A program made the translations under genes and the position numbers. Shown piece after piece: positions 21,690-33,574 of a stretch of 64,000 nt of DNA. Source of the stretch: Paguma larvata (lineage: Eukaryota; Chordata; Mammalia; Carnivora; Viverridae). The notes under the pieces were generated by a model. That model was not told the origin of the DNA and searched no databases. It worked only from the letters and a program-made list of their open reading frames with translations. Location: assembly GCA_030068075.1 (NCBI GenBank), contig CM057825.1, forward strand, positions 83,343,123-83,407,122. The letters are read 5' to 3'. Positions within the stretch are counted from its first letter, which is position 1; the number at the start of each line of letters is the position of its first letter.

Positions 21690-23230
21690 ATACATAATAT
21701 ACCTTTAAACTCCATTAAAAATAAAGATCAATATCAAATTTTTAAATAGAACCTATTGTTGTTTAAGATAATTGAAGCATGGAAGTTTTTTCAGTGCTTA
21801 ATAATAAAATGACCCTCGTAGAAAAATAGCAAGATCTTGGTAAACAGACAGAGTTTGGGTCAGAATAATGATGCAAAATTTTTATTCAGGCTTACTCCCT
21901 CTCACCCACGTCTTCTACTTTCTCATCTATGCCAAATCTGGAGTCTATTGTACAGAATTTAGATAGGTTAGTAATATGCAACACAAGTTAGTTTGGGTAA
22001 TGCCGATTGACAGAAACTCAAAGTCTCTTTCATCCAAATATTGGGTAATTTTATATATACGCCCACTTTAGTATCCATTTCAATAAGTAGTACAGGTCAC
22101 GGTTTCTCAGCGCATTCATACAATTTGAGAAGCCATCTCGATGCTGGACTTGTGTCATGTGCAACAGCAGCCGAAATTAAGGAAGGGCTTAGTCTTTAGA
22201 GGTATGCTTACAAGGTATGGAAAACCAGATTAGCTCTGGCATATAAACTACCGAAAACATTCTTGTTAACTGGGCAACATGTTTTCTAAAGGTGCAGAAT
22301 CCACTTTGTTTCTATCACTTGTCAGAGTTAAGCATAAATAATGCACAAACAAACAAACTGTGCCAGTATAAAATGTAATATTTGTTTATGAGACACTTCC
22401 AGAATCTGACAGTGGCCCTCTGTTAACAGTATTTAGGCCATAACTATATTGGCCAAATTTTACAAAAAAATTCTTAAGCTTTGGGTAACGTGAAACAGCT
22501 TTAAAACCCCGCCTGTATCTGCTTTCTAATCTCAGATAAAATGGGGACAGAGTCACCAGTTCTAGTACTCATAATGTCACAGCAAAAGCTAAGCAAGGAA
22601 AATAATAAACTAAGAGATTGTTATATAGCAGGCTAGCATTGTCCAAATCGTGGGCTCCCTGGACTTTGGAATTTTTTTGAACCAGTACGAATCTCTTGAA
22701 GTTAGAAAGTTAACAGAGTTACCATTACTTTTCAAAATTTTGTCGAGAAAGAATATTAAATGAGAGGAATAAAACTACATCCATTATCACTGTATCACGA
22801 TACCACACAAACACCAAAAAAGTAGCAAGTATAGAATCTCTAAGTAAAGGGTAATTCTACAAAAAGAATGCACGTAACGAAAAATGATTTTCTTTGCATA
22901 TCTTATTTCCCTGCAATACAGTTAAAATGTCATCACAGAGCAGCCTGAGTCCGCCACCCGGTATTTGAGAATTACTGCTCGGAGGTGTTCATTTAGTCTC
23001 TTATCTGGTTTCTAGGAAAATTCTGCTTAGGATCTCCTTGATACCCGAGCAGACCTTTCCACCCAGCCCATGTAAAGGGTGTCTGGCGCACTCATGACAA
23101 ATTGGAAAGGAATTTTTCTCCACCCAGCGCAGGGCTCACAGCTCCAGCAGAGACTGCAAGGGCACGGGCAACATTAGAAGTGCCACTTCCCTCAGAAATC
23201 ACCCTCTGTGCAATGCCAGTGTTCTCTTTA
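21690..23230. other. Repeat-free unique sequence
   Basis: No interspersed repeat or exon recognised. Part of the longest interspersed-repeat-free stretch of the window, which reaches 28.97 kb apart from simple repeats. Confidence 0.5.
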
Positions 23231-23232
23231 AT

Positions 23233-23453
23233 AGCAGTAGTAGCAGTGGTAGTAGTATCAGTAGTAGTGGCAGTAGTAGTGGTAGTGGTGGTAGTAGTTA
23301 ACAGCTGTGGTAGTAGTAGTGGTGGTAGTTGTAGTGGTAGTAGCAGTAGTGGTAGTGGTGGTAGTAGTAGTACTGGTTGGTGACAATGGTAGTAGTAATA
23401 GTACTGGTAGTAGTAGTAGTGGGGGTGGTAGTTTAGTAGTAGAAGTAGTCGTA
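23233..23453. repeat. Imperfect (GTA/GTG/GCA) trinucleotide tract
   Basis: About 220 bp built of AGT, GGT and AGC triplets in mixed order, interrupted at TTAACAGCTG and TTGGTGACAATG. Depending on frame it encodes runs of Val, Ser/Gly or other residues, which explains the overlapping 93- and 89-codon frames (23102-23383 and 23307-23576). These are not genes. Interruptions every few units suggest an old, decayed microsatellite. Confidence 0.96.
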
Positions 23454-26400
23454 ATTTGTTTTAAACAAAAATTCAGGCAGAAACCTTTAACCCAGCACCT
23501 AATCCCTCTGATTCAGAATAAGAATCTATGGTCAGTTAGTCTTATAAACTGTTTTTCCATATTGTATGGAAATTAAATGGAAGGAAACAAAATATGCATG
23601 ATTTATGTATTTGTATAGAGTTGTTATTTTATATATTTAGCCAGAACAGAGAAGTTTCCCCTCTCTTATAAGATTGTTTATTAGGATTCAGAGCAATGGA
23701 AATAATATTGCCTTGCTCAGGTTCTGCAGTCTCTGATTGTATAACCCTCTGATCTGCCATGCCTAAGATAAATTTTCTAATAAATGATAAATATATATAC
23801 TATGAAAACTGAAAAGTGTGTCTCTAGAACTACCTGATGATCTTGTTTTTCTGCCTTCACAATGACATTCAGATGACAAATTCTAGGGCCAGTCTTTTAT
23901 TTTGAAAAACCTGAACGACAGTCATCTGATTCAAAATAAAACATTGAAAACGTCCTGCATTGAGCATATTCCAGGTTCAAACTATAGATTTTAAGTTAAT
24001 TGTAAGTGGTCTAATTTTTCGTTTATTTCAGTTTTTTCTTTACAGTCCTCTGATCTCCAGTGAAGAATAAAAATAGCTTTATTGGTTCTGTTAATAAATA
24101 TTTCTTTCTTAATTGATCTGTTTCCATTCTTTCCCAATAATGATCTCACCTCTATGAATTTCTCCCAATTTTCCCATGCCCTACATACGTAGTGATCTCA
24201 GACTTTCAATTCAGTGAAATCGTTGAAAAAAATAGAAGGCCCTCAGAATGGTTCATGCAGAAAGGTAATCTTGTGGCTTTTTCCCCTCTCCTCCGATGTT
24301 AAAGACACAACCCATGACAAGACAAGTGCATAGAAAGGAAGTTCCAACAGGGTTTCCGTATAGGTAGTGGGACGACAAAGTAGAGCGTCAGCCAAGTAAT
24401 GTTCACGTTTAATGAGGGCTAGCCCACTGAAACACAAAAATTTTAAATAAATAAATAAAATTAATGAGAAAATTTTAAACTTCCCATCCAAAATTGAAAT
24501 CAAGAGCTTTGCTATAAGGTACTTTATCTGGAAAAAGAGCAGCTCAGCTTTACAAATTTGTAGCAAACCAGGACCCTCTCTTCTGTGCAGGCTAAGCAAG
24601 AAGCAAGCAAAGGAGCATCAATTACTCCTGCAAATGGAACCTAAGAAGGTACACTTGAACAACAACAACCCTTATCTTTAGCCTCCTCTTCCTCTTTTTC
24701 TAATTTCTCACTTGTTATTGCCAACATTGCTTTTTGTCCTTCTGCGATTGGTGAAATATATTAACCAACTAGCCTGCAAATGATTATTTGTGCTGATCTG
24801 CACAATATTCTTTTTTTTTTTCACAATATTCTTAAGAATAGTGCTTTTAGTATTTGAAATCCAGATTCAACTCTGAGAAATTTCATCTGGTATTATATAC
24901 GATCTACCAGATAAGACATATAAGGTCACCGTAGGGAAGAAACGACTGCAAGTTCTGCAGGAACTGATTGTAGTTGAATTGACCGTCTTAACAGAGATAA
25001 AAATGAAACAGGCAAACAAAAGGTTAAAAAAGCATGCATTCAAAAGTGAGCTGGTCGCCATCAAAGCATTAGAAAAGTTATGGAGGCTCGAACTGACAGT
25101 GCTATCTGGCTCTCTGTCTATGAAAGGCAAATACTTAGCCCAAAACCTGGACACTCCCAATCCTGGTATGAGGTAGGTATGTTGACCTAAATTCATTTAC
25201 CATTTGACTCATCTTTTTCTCATTCTGGGCTCACCAAGCACACTTCTGTCAATAAATCAGATGCCCAGGTAGGGCTACCCAAATTGAGAGAGTGTGCTTA
25301 CAAGGCTGGTCTGAGTTGCGTTTTTCACTCTAATCTAATAAGAGGACATTCCGATTCCACGTCAGCCATCCCGAACAACAGATTCACTTGTGATGTGTAA
25401 TTGAAATCAGGCTTCTGAGACTGGGAGACGAAGGACCAGGCTGGACGGTATTCAATTCCCCCCAGTACTTGCCCATTATCGAGACATGTTGGAATAAGAC
25501 ATCACGAACCATTAGCATGCGGTTGGTTTGTTGGTTTGTTTGTTTTTCATTTTGAAACTTTTGCAGATATTAGGTTTTAACACAACTTAAAAAGACTGGG
25601 AAATTTCACTAAAATACAAAGCTAACTCTACTCCTGCCAACGCGCCTGGACAGACATGTTTCTTCCTTCCCTGGGATCAGCATTACATTTTAGTATTTAT
25701 GCTTAGCACAGTTCCTAGAACAAAGTGAATCATTAAGAAATTTGTTAGTTTTCTACCAAAAAAAAAAAAGAGAGTTAGCTTTTAACAACAAAATAATATC
25801 TCACCTCACAAGTCTTAGCATTTGCCTGAAAAAAACAAGCCTTTTGGACAATATCAAACTTGCATGTATTGAGGCAATTTTTATCTTAATTTAGGACACT
25901 CGTTCCTGAATGTTTAAAAAGAATAAGTCAACGCTATAGGCCAGAAATTGTTAAGCAGAAACTCCTATCCTAAGCGTGTGGTCTCACGTAAGGAAAATGT
26001 TATATGCAGAGTGACATTTCTTTTCAGGAGAATAAGAACCACTCATGGAGGAAAAGTATTCAAACTAATGAAGAGAGCTTTCCAGAAATGTGTCCCTCTT
26101 TATACCCCAAATCAGGAAGGACTGTAAACCTTCTCTCCCACAAGCATTCATGGGTGTTGACAGACAACAGGAATTTTGCAGAAGACACTGGCAGAGAGCG
26201 TCACCACTAACACTTTCAGTCATGTACAGTTTTTACACTTAGGAAGAAGAACACAGTGTCCAGCACAATAGACACATCACAGAAATCCCTATATTTGAAC
26301 AGCTAATCTTGGCACAATTGAAGCCAAAAGCCTGAGAGCTTTCTAGCAATGACTACCTCTCTGATTCAGGCTGTGACCGGGTCAAAGCTGATAGTGTAGA

Positions 26401-27030
26401 TGACATTAGCTCTGATCTCTGATGGGGCAAGAGTAGGAACGAGAGGAGGCGTCACACCAAGATGACAAAGAAAACGACCTGGTCTAGACCTAGATCCCGC
26501 TCTGTTTGCTCCTGAGAATTTCCGCAGTAGTGCTCTAGACAGGCAGAGTTAGATTTTTGCTACTGCCATAACTATGCCTAAGTTAATTAGGTATAATACC
26601 TGTCTACAGACCTAAATATTCCTACCTGTTAGCTGATTGGACATAATTACTAAATCTATAGTTTGAGATGAGCTTTCTTCAAGTTGAAAGCAAACAAGTA
26701 AATATACGAATAAATTGAAGATGTTGACAACTGTTATGTGATAAAAGAACAGGGCATTACAAAAGAGAACAGTGCAGAAAAAGGGGAACTTCATTTTGAG
26801 TGATCGGGGAAGTGTGAACTCTCTGAAAACTGCAGTAAATTTGATGAGCAGATTGAGGTAGCATTGGTATTGTCTATTCTTTGACAATTGCCAATATCAG
26901 TTGGTACTGGTATTCTTTGAGGAGTCTTTCCTACCCTTGTTGTTACGTTTCTATGATACGGATCTGGGTTTTTAGACAGTTAAGTAAGTAACTGCTTTCT
27001 TTCCCCTGGGATTTGAACCCGACTGAAAAA
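23454..27030. other. Long repeat-free unique sequence
   Basis: 3.6 kb without a recognised transposon. Minus frames of 118 (24243-24599) and 109 codons (24867-25196) and several smaller ones have no recognisable domain and overlap frames on the other strand. Short A/T runs at 24812 and 25758. A repeat-poor stretch this long in a repeat-rich region deserves a conservation check. Confidence 0.5.
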
Positions 27031-27120
27031 TAAGACAAAAACAAAACAAAACAGAACAAAACAAACAACAAAACCAACTAACAAAGCAACAAAACAAACA
27101 TACAAACAAACAAACAAAAC
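27031..27120. repeat. (AAAC)n-rich low-complexity tract
   Basis: A 90-bp tract of AAAC/AACAAA units with scattered substitutions (ACAAAACAAAACAGAACAAA and later ACAAACAAACAAACAAAACC). Its complement produces a Val/Phe/Cys-rich minus frame of 80 codons that is not a gene. No SINE or LINE body is attached. Confidence 0.93.
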
Positions 27121-28971
27121 CCTGCCTGCCAGAGATGGATAAGGCTGATTAGAGAGGTAGGCTTCAGATGTGTGCTCTAAAGGCTGGCTAACACTCCCTA
27201 GGGTCCACAGGCCATCCTCCATTCTAGTCTTAGGAAAAGAAAGCTCAGTGGAGGAAAAGTGCAGGTTTTAAAGGCATACACACCTACTGGGATCACTCTC
27301 TCACAGGAACCCAAGCCAGGAGAGGAAAACAAGGGACAGAATCCCCGAGGCTTACCTTCTTTAAATTTTGTTCTATTCAAATAGGAATCAAGTAGCACAG
27401 AGACCAGGCCCTTGTCACCCTCGGATAAGTTAATTTGCTCCTACTCTACTCTGGGAGGAGTGGTGAATATGGCTACCCTGGCTTACCAGGAACAGCACGG
27501 AACAAGAGCAAAGATTCAAAATAATCACATGTCTCTTCCTGGTCACATTACTCATTTACTGTGTCTTCTGGTGAGTGATCTGATCTCTGCTAGGGATCAT
27601 AATTAAAAAAAAAATACATTTTGTAAATCATAAAAGGCATGAGTTTTATTCTTCCTGAAAAGTTGGCCAATGTTGCTTCCAACTTTGCGTACCTTGAGGA
27701 GTGTGAGGCCCCTTAGCATCTCAGTACCTTTCTCTAGTCATTTATGGTAGTTCTTCACCTACAAAATGACAAGATGTTCCTGGAGGTCGGCAGTCTTTTC
27801 TAAGCAGTGGAATCATTTTTTCGAACAGAAACTGAATTGGAAGGCCAGTGTATAAAAGCAGTGAGAGCTAAGTTACCTTTTGGGAGGCCTGGGATTATGA
27901 GGCTCTAAAGGAGCAGTCTCTTCCTTTCCAAAGTTCTCTGACCCTGTAGCTGTTACACCCTCACTTCCTAGTGACAAAGGATCCATGTGTCCAAGCATCA
28001 GCCAGTGGTTCTTCCCTTCGACAGCAGATTGAAGGGAGTGGGCTCTTAATTTATTCATGTCAGATGAAAAAAAAAAAAAAAAGCAAAAAGCAAACAGGTG
28101 AGGGGATAAGGATCGTGGCCCTTCCCCTACTTAAGAGACAAAAGGATGAGAATTACTAGGGATATATTTGCTTGGTAATAAAAACCATAACAGAGCCAAT
28201 TTTTATTTCGTTTCACTCATCAGCTCTGTAGGTAGTTTTTGTACAAGCGTTTGCTATTTTCTATACTATTGTTCTTTGGACTTCTATGATTTGTGAAATC
28301 CATTTTAATCTAAAACCTTTGGCCTTTCCACAGGAACAATTAAAAAAGAAAACAGAAGGTTTTAGAGGGACATGCAAGCAGCACACACTTCAGAGTCCTG
28401 AGGCTCCTCGCTTCAGGAATTCTCGTTTTCTTCAAATGTTGGTTTAGTCCTGCACTGAATTAGCCAGTAATACTGCATTATATGATAAAGCATCATTTAA
28501 CAGGAAGTTAGACTCTTTTATGTTATGTTTGCATTTCATTTCCATGCTACTTTTCATAAAATAAGTGATAAGTAGAAGCAGAACAGGTATTTGTAATTAC
28601 TCATGAGTCATTTGCTCTCACGTAATTTAATAGCCACAGATCTTTAATATTTATAACACATGTTGAGAGGATTTAACATATGTAGTGATCTTCACCAAGT
28701 AACTCCATACTCTTCTTGAATACAAAGATGTAAATTTTGTCACAATTTATGCAACCTGCTAAAACTCTTGCTATTAATTCATGTGAATGAGTTTTTCCTC
28801 TAAAATTTTAATTAAAACACAAATGCTTTACACACTTCAATCTGCAATATCCCGCACATGCATTTTTTTAATGCCCACTGATCAGTTGGATAAGAAGGAG
28901 GTTTTCTGCGATACACGTTCTCCTACCTGAAATTCCCACAAAGCAGTTACTTTTATTAAAAGTCCATTCGA
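27121..28971. other. Unique sequence, nothing recognised
   Basis: Contains an A run at 28068-28082. Several TAAT/ATTA-rich stretches occur (for example near 28596-28650: GTAATTACTCATGAGTCATT). No exon or transposon is evident. Confidence 0.45.
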
Positions 28972-29195
28972 GGGGTGCCTGGGTGGCTCAGTTGGTTAAG
29001 CGGCCAACTTCGGCTCAGGTCGTGATCTCACGGTATGTGAGTTCAAGCCCCGCGTCGGGCTCTGTGCTGATGGCCCAGAGCTTGGAGCCTGCTTCGGATT
29101 CTGTATCTCCCTCTCTCTCTGCCCTTCCCTTGCTCACGCTCTGTCTCTATGTCCCTCAAAAGTAAAATAAAAACGCTAAAAAAAAAGTTGAAAAA
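28972..29195 (+). mobile_element. CAN SINE with target duplication
   Basis: Head GGGGTGCCTGGGTGGCTCAG, GAGTTCAAGCCCCGCGTCGG, GGAGCCTGCTTCGGATTC, CT-rich section, then AAAGTAAAATAAAAACGC and an A-rich end. Flanks AAAGTCCATTCGA (28959-28971) and AAAGCCACTTCGA (29196-29208) match at 11 of 13 positions. The 60-codon plus frame is SINE sequence. Confidence 0.96.
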
Positions 29196-29208
29196 AAAGC
29201 CACTTCGA

Positions 29209-29638
29209 AGGCTAAATAATCATCACACTGCAAGTTTCTCAATAGCAATAGTGTTCTCCTCACAGTCCGATATTTTCAAAATGTGCTGTAATAAGAAAAG
29301 GGGAATAGAAATCTATTAAGGTGAACAGGTAATAATAATAGTTCAAACAACTAGAATTTGAGAGAAAACTGTGTCATAAGTAATGTCGACATTAATAAAG
29401 ACCCAGTAGCATCAGAAAATATATAACCACAATCAAAACCATGCATAACTTAGGATTTCTATGGGAGTTCTTTCTCAATGCAGAATACTTTGACTATCAA
29501 TTATAATAATAGCAAGTAGTTCTCTTTAAACACCCAAGTCTAAGTTACTCCAAAGCTTTCTAAAATAATGCAATGGCTTTAGATTATTTGTCACATATTT
29601 TGAAATTTTGTATTCAAAGTAAGTTTTAAAATCTTATT
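29209..29638. other. Unique AT-rich sequence, nothing recognised
   Basis: 430 bp between two SINEs, with no repeat or frame of note. Confidence 0.5.
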
Positions 29639-29652
29639 AAAAGTGCTTCTTT

Positions 29653-29768
29653 GGGGCACCTGGGGCAGAGCCAGCTTGAGGTTCTCTCTCTCTCTCCCTC
29701 TTTCTGTCCCTCCCCTACTCACACTGTCTCTGTCTCTCTCAAAATAAATAAACTATAAATTTTTTTTA
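29653..29768 (+). mobile_element. Internally deleted CAN SINE with target duplication
   Basis: Starts with the normal head GGGGCACCTGGG but jumps directly to GCAGAGCCAGCTTGAGGTTC, skipping roughly 115 bp that include both the A- and B-box promoter elements. The CT-rich part and tail CAAAATAAATAAACTATAAA follow. Flanks AAAAGTGCTTCT (29639-29650) and AAAAGTACTTCT (29769-29780) differ at one base. The ends are intact, so the deletion may have preceded insertion (a deleted or spliced RNA template) or occurred later within the element. Confidence 0.93.
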
Positions 29769-29860
29769 AAAAGTACTTCTATATTTGGCTTTTTTCTCTA
29801 GAACAGTAAAAAAATAGTAGGAGTAAGATAATAATATTATGATGTTTTCTGGAATCTTTA

Positions 29861-29889
29861 ACACACACACAGACACACACACACACACA
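29861..29889. repeat. (CA)n microsatellite
   Basis: ACACACACAC, one AG interruption, then a further CA run: 29 bp. Confidence 0.95.
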
Positions 29890-32885
29890 TCCTTTGTTCC
29901 TTTGAAACATTATTCACAGACAACTTTTCAACTGTGTCATTTTATTATTATAAATCACTATAATGCTAAATATTCTTTCACCATCCTGATTTCTTAATAC
30001 TACTAAGAATTCATTAATAATTGTGGGCTATTAGAAAGCAAAAATAAATATTTTTCTAGATCCATTTTTCAAAACAGAAGTGTGCATTTCCTGAAGGGAT
30101 GAGACAGAAATGTTTGATGAACTGACACTTAGAAATCATTCCTGAGCAATCTGTTAGAATTTCTTTCCCTTTACAATGTTTTCTGTTCTATGCTATCAAG
30201 AACTATGAATCATACTTTCTGGCAGCTAAAACCAAAGGGGGCGACAGGCTCTATTAGCATCCTAAAACTATGCATGTCCTAATGCTCTCTTAAAATATGT
30301 CTTCAGAGAGAGGTTTTGGATGTTCTCAGCCAAGCAAAATGATATTAACTAAGACCCTGGCATGAAGCTTTGCTTATTTTAGTTTGCTTAACAATGCAAC
30401 CATAGCACAAAAATACTGCTAATCAGTGGCAGGTAAGTCACTCTGTCACCTTCTGACCCATTGTTTGTCAACTTCACGTGATAAATGATGGAATCGCTCA
30501 TGATCACTAATCATTTTGATCATTCACATATAAAGACAAGAAACTAAGGCTGCATGTGAATTGGTTCTTTTTAGGAGAAGGGAGAGCATTCCCTCTTTCT
30601 GTTTTAAAGAGTCTGGTTAAAATGAGTTCAGCTCGACCTCACTGGGAATAATTGAGAACAATTAACAATTTAAAGAAAGGCAGCAAAATGTGTCTACATC
30701 AATAACTGATAAGTTTCTGGGGGAAAAAAGTCAAAAGGGCTACTAAGAGATTTTTGCGTTCAGCATTCCACAAGGAAATTTGACCTTCGTTGCCTTTTCC
30801 CTCTGAAAGTTGACTACCCACAGGATTCCAGGAAGAATTTCCTAAGAGCGAACAATATGTAACAGCCTATTTAGCTAACTCTCATAAAGGATGAGTAGAA
30901 TGCAGCAAAGGTCACTCTGAAGTCAAAAGAGGGTGTCTTGTCATTCTGATGTTACACCTTTGAGGCAAAGGTCTTAATACCTTTTCAGAAAATAAAAAGC
31001 AGCAAAATGAATACTTTTCTCTGCTAGAGACAGAAAGAGGACAGGGGTCATGTCATTGCATCTCTCGTTTGCATTGTTTTACCCATTTTCTCTTTTTTTA
31101 ATAGAAAAGAAACGCTGCCTACTGATGTCTTTTAGGTGACTAGCATATTTATCTACTTCCAAAAACACAGTATTCTTTAAGCAAGGCGAAAATGGAAATG
31201 TTTGATGAATTCAGTGGGAAAAAAATCTAAAGAGTTTTTTTGTTTGTTTGTTTTTTGTTTTTTTAAGGAGCTAAGAACACAGAGAATTCTGGAAATATTT
31301 CTAATGTGATAGGAGGAAAATTGGAAAATAAGAAAGAAAAAGAGACCTCCAAGGGAGTCTAGACTTAAAGTCTAGAGAATAAACTCCAATTAGCAGAGTG
31401 AGAAACGGGGACAAAATATGAAATATCAACAAAAGCCTGACTATTATTTTATGCCAGATCATGCCGAGAAACCAAGGTTTATTTATTCCATTATATCGGC
31501 ATTATCCAAAGATGTTTCTTGAAACATGACTTTTATTGTGGGATTATAATTTAATGTCAGAACAACTAATTTCCATAATCAAAAAGTTGGGATACACTGG
31601 ATTAAGCAATGTTAATGGGTTTCTTAATTGCAAGACTTTTCAGTCTTTTACAGGCTATTGAATTCTATGACTTTCCAAGACAAACATGTTTCTCAAACTT
31701 ATTTCACAAAGGAAATTAGAGAGGAGGGAGATACCGAAATACAGCAGCTTTAGGGACTAAGAGCCCACGGAACACAGATCGGGACTTCCCAAGAATTTGT
31801 CTTTTCCAACAAATAAAATACACACATCACACAAGCAAGGAGAAATAATTGTTTTTCCTTCAATTCATTCATTTAAATTTTGGTCATTTTCTGCATGACT
31901 ACTTTCCACATACTATCATTATTCAATTAATTACATTGGTAATTATAATTCCTACATACTATTCTACTACTATTTTTGTAGTTCCTTCTATTCAACTCCT
32001 TCATAAATAAAAACATAAAAAGTGCTAAACAAATTATGCTATGTTAAACCTTATTTATGACAAAGGTACCTAGCAGAGCGACTTGGGAATACACGGCTAT
32101 CTGTTTTGCTAGTAACTTCAAAACACAGAAACCAAAGGAACCTGTTTGATTCAACATATTACACAAAGCATGTGGGTTAATTGCCTATTTACCTAAGACC
32201 TCACTTTTTTAAATGTAATATACATAATAAACTATTTTAAAACATCAGCAATTGTGAGAACATTGTGACTTAAGAGATGTCAAAAAGTAGGGAGAATTCA
32301 TGTCTAAATGTCAACACAATACAGTATATATATATATACACCTGCAATGATAGAACAGGAGACAAACTATATGAACAGAAACCACACCCTAGAATATGTA
32401 CACAAGGAATTGGAGTCTAGATGAAAAACAATCTGCAAAGCAGAATTCTACTAAATCTGAGCTCAGAAATGGCAGGTAGGATGGATGGGAGGCGAGGGAA
32501 GAGAGGAGAGAGTACATCAGAAGACAGGAAGCAATGATGAATGACTCTCCCCTAAAACCGTATACAGAACTTCCAGAAGCGGGCATTTTCATCCCTTAGG
32601 CAAAACAGACAAATGGAGAAAAACAGTTCTGTGCAGAATAGAATGAATGATCTGTTTGGGAAGAATGAGGACAATTATTCTAGATATATTAGAATGCTAA
32701 TTAATTCCCTAAGAGAACTTTAATACTTTAAAAAAAAAGAACAGAATGATATAAAAACAAATAAATAATTAGACCTCTTCAAGATAATTTTTAAACTTTG
32801 TTAAAATAAAAAGTTTATACCAGGTTATAGCAGAAAAATTAGAAGAATGTAAAGCAAACAAAACAATCCTCTCATATTTAATCTA
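29890..32885. other. Unique repeat-poor sequence; possible regulatory content
   Basis: 3 kb without a recognised transposon. The part from 30200 to 31200 has nuclear-receptor-like half sites (CAAAGGTCACTCTGAAGTCA near 30905, CAAAGGTC near 30966) and several homeodomain-like cores. T-rich runs lie at 31237-31265 and a short TA run near 32323. No exon is evident. The regulatory suggestion rests on composition only. Confidence 0.4.
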
Positions 32886-32889
32886 AAAG

Positions 32890-33480
32890 AAAAATATTTA
32901 GATATAAAAGATCAATCCAGGAATACCAACATTTGATTAACATGGATTGAAGGAAGGAAGGAAATTATTAAAGAAATAATAGCAAATAAAATCTTCAGAG
33001 TTATCAAGACTAAAAGTGCCCACTGGGTGCCTAGCACAATTAATACCAAAAAAGTAATCCCCCTCTAGTCTCACTAGTATGAGAAGCTAGAACACTAGGA
33101 ATAAAGATTTGATTCTAAATATGTTCACAGGTTATTTTAAATGAGACAAGGATCAGGTTAGTATCAGAGTCCTCACAGGCATCATAAGATGCTGAAAGAC
33201 AACAGAAGCATATTTTTAATCTGACTTTTATAATCATCCGAAATAGCTCAATTTATCATAGGACAGAATAAAAACATTTCTCCAACATTCAAACATTTGA
33301 AAAAATGTATAGACCCTTTTTAGGGTATACATTTAGCAAAGTGAGATTAAAAAAAAACAAAACCCAAAGGATTTAGAAAACAGTGCATTTAATTCAGAAG
33401 AGCCTTAATGCGTACTCCCAGGCCAAGGTGGGGCAGCAAGATTAATGGCTCAAAAAGAATTCTCAGAGGGAAACAAGTGT
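32890..33480 (+). mobile_element. Probable old L1-related fragment (sense)
   Basis: The order of ATAATAGCAAATAAAATCTT, CAGGTTAGTATCAGAGTCCT, GATGCTGAAAGACAACAGAA, CATAGGACAGAATAAAAACA and a later GCATTTAATTCAGAAGAGCC resembles a mammal-wide L1M/HAL1-type segment ('tagacttctcatcagaaac ... atgctgaaagaaaaaaactg ... gaaataaagacattcccaga'). Highly diverged; subfamily and ends are uncertain. Confidence 0.5.
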
Positions 33481-33574
33481 GAGGCGATCTGCACACGTAA
33501 CCAGTACTCTCACTAATGAGAGGAAACCTTAAAGATTGAATAAAGTCAGTTGGTGAAAGGCATAAAAGAGAAAA

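Noticed and set aside
23233..23453. Regular spacing that might suggest a CRISPR-like or minisatellite array.
   Set aside because: The unit is only 3 bp with random interruptions. There are no spacers, and the genome is mammalian.
23102..23576. Two frames of 93 and 89 codons with long Val or Ser/Gly runs.
   Set aside because: Produced by the trinucleotide repeat. No codon-level complexity outside the repeat and no start context of note.
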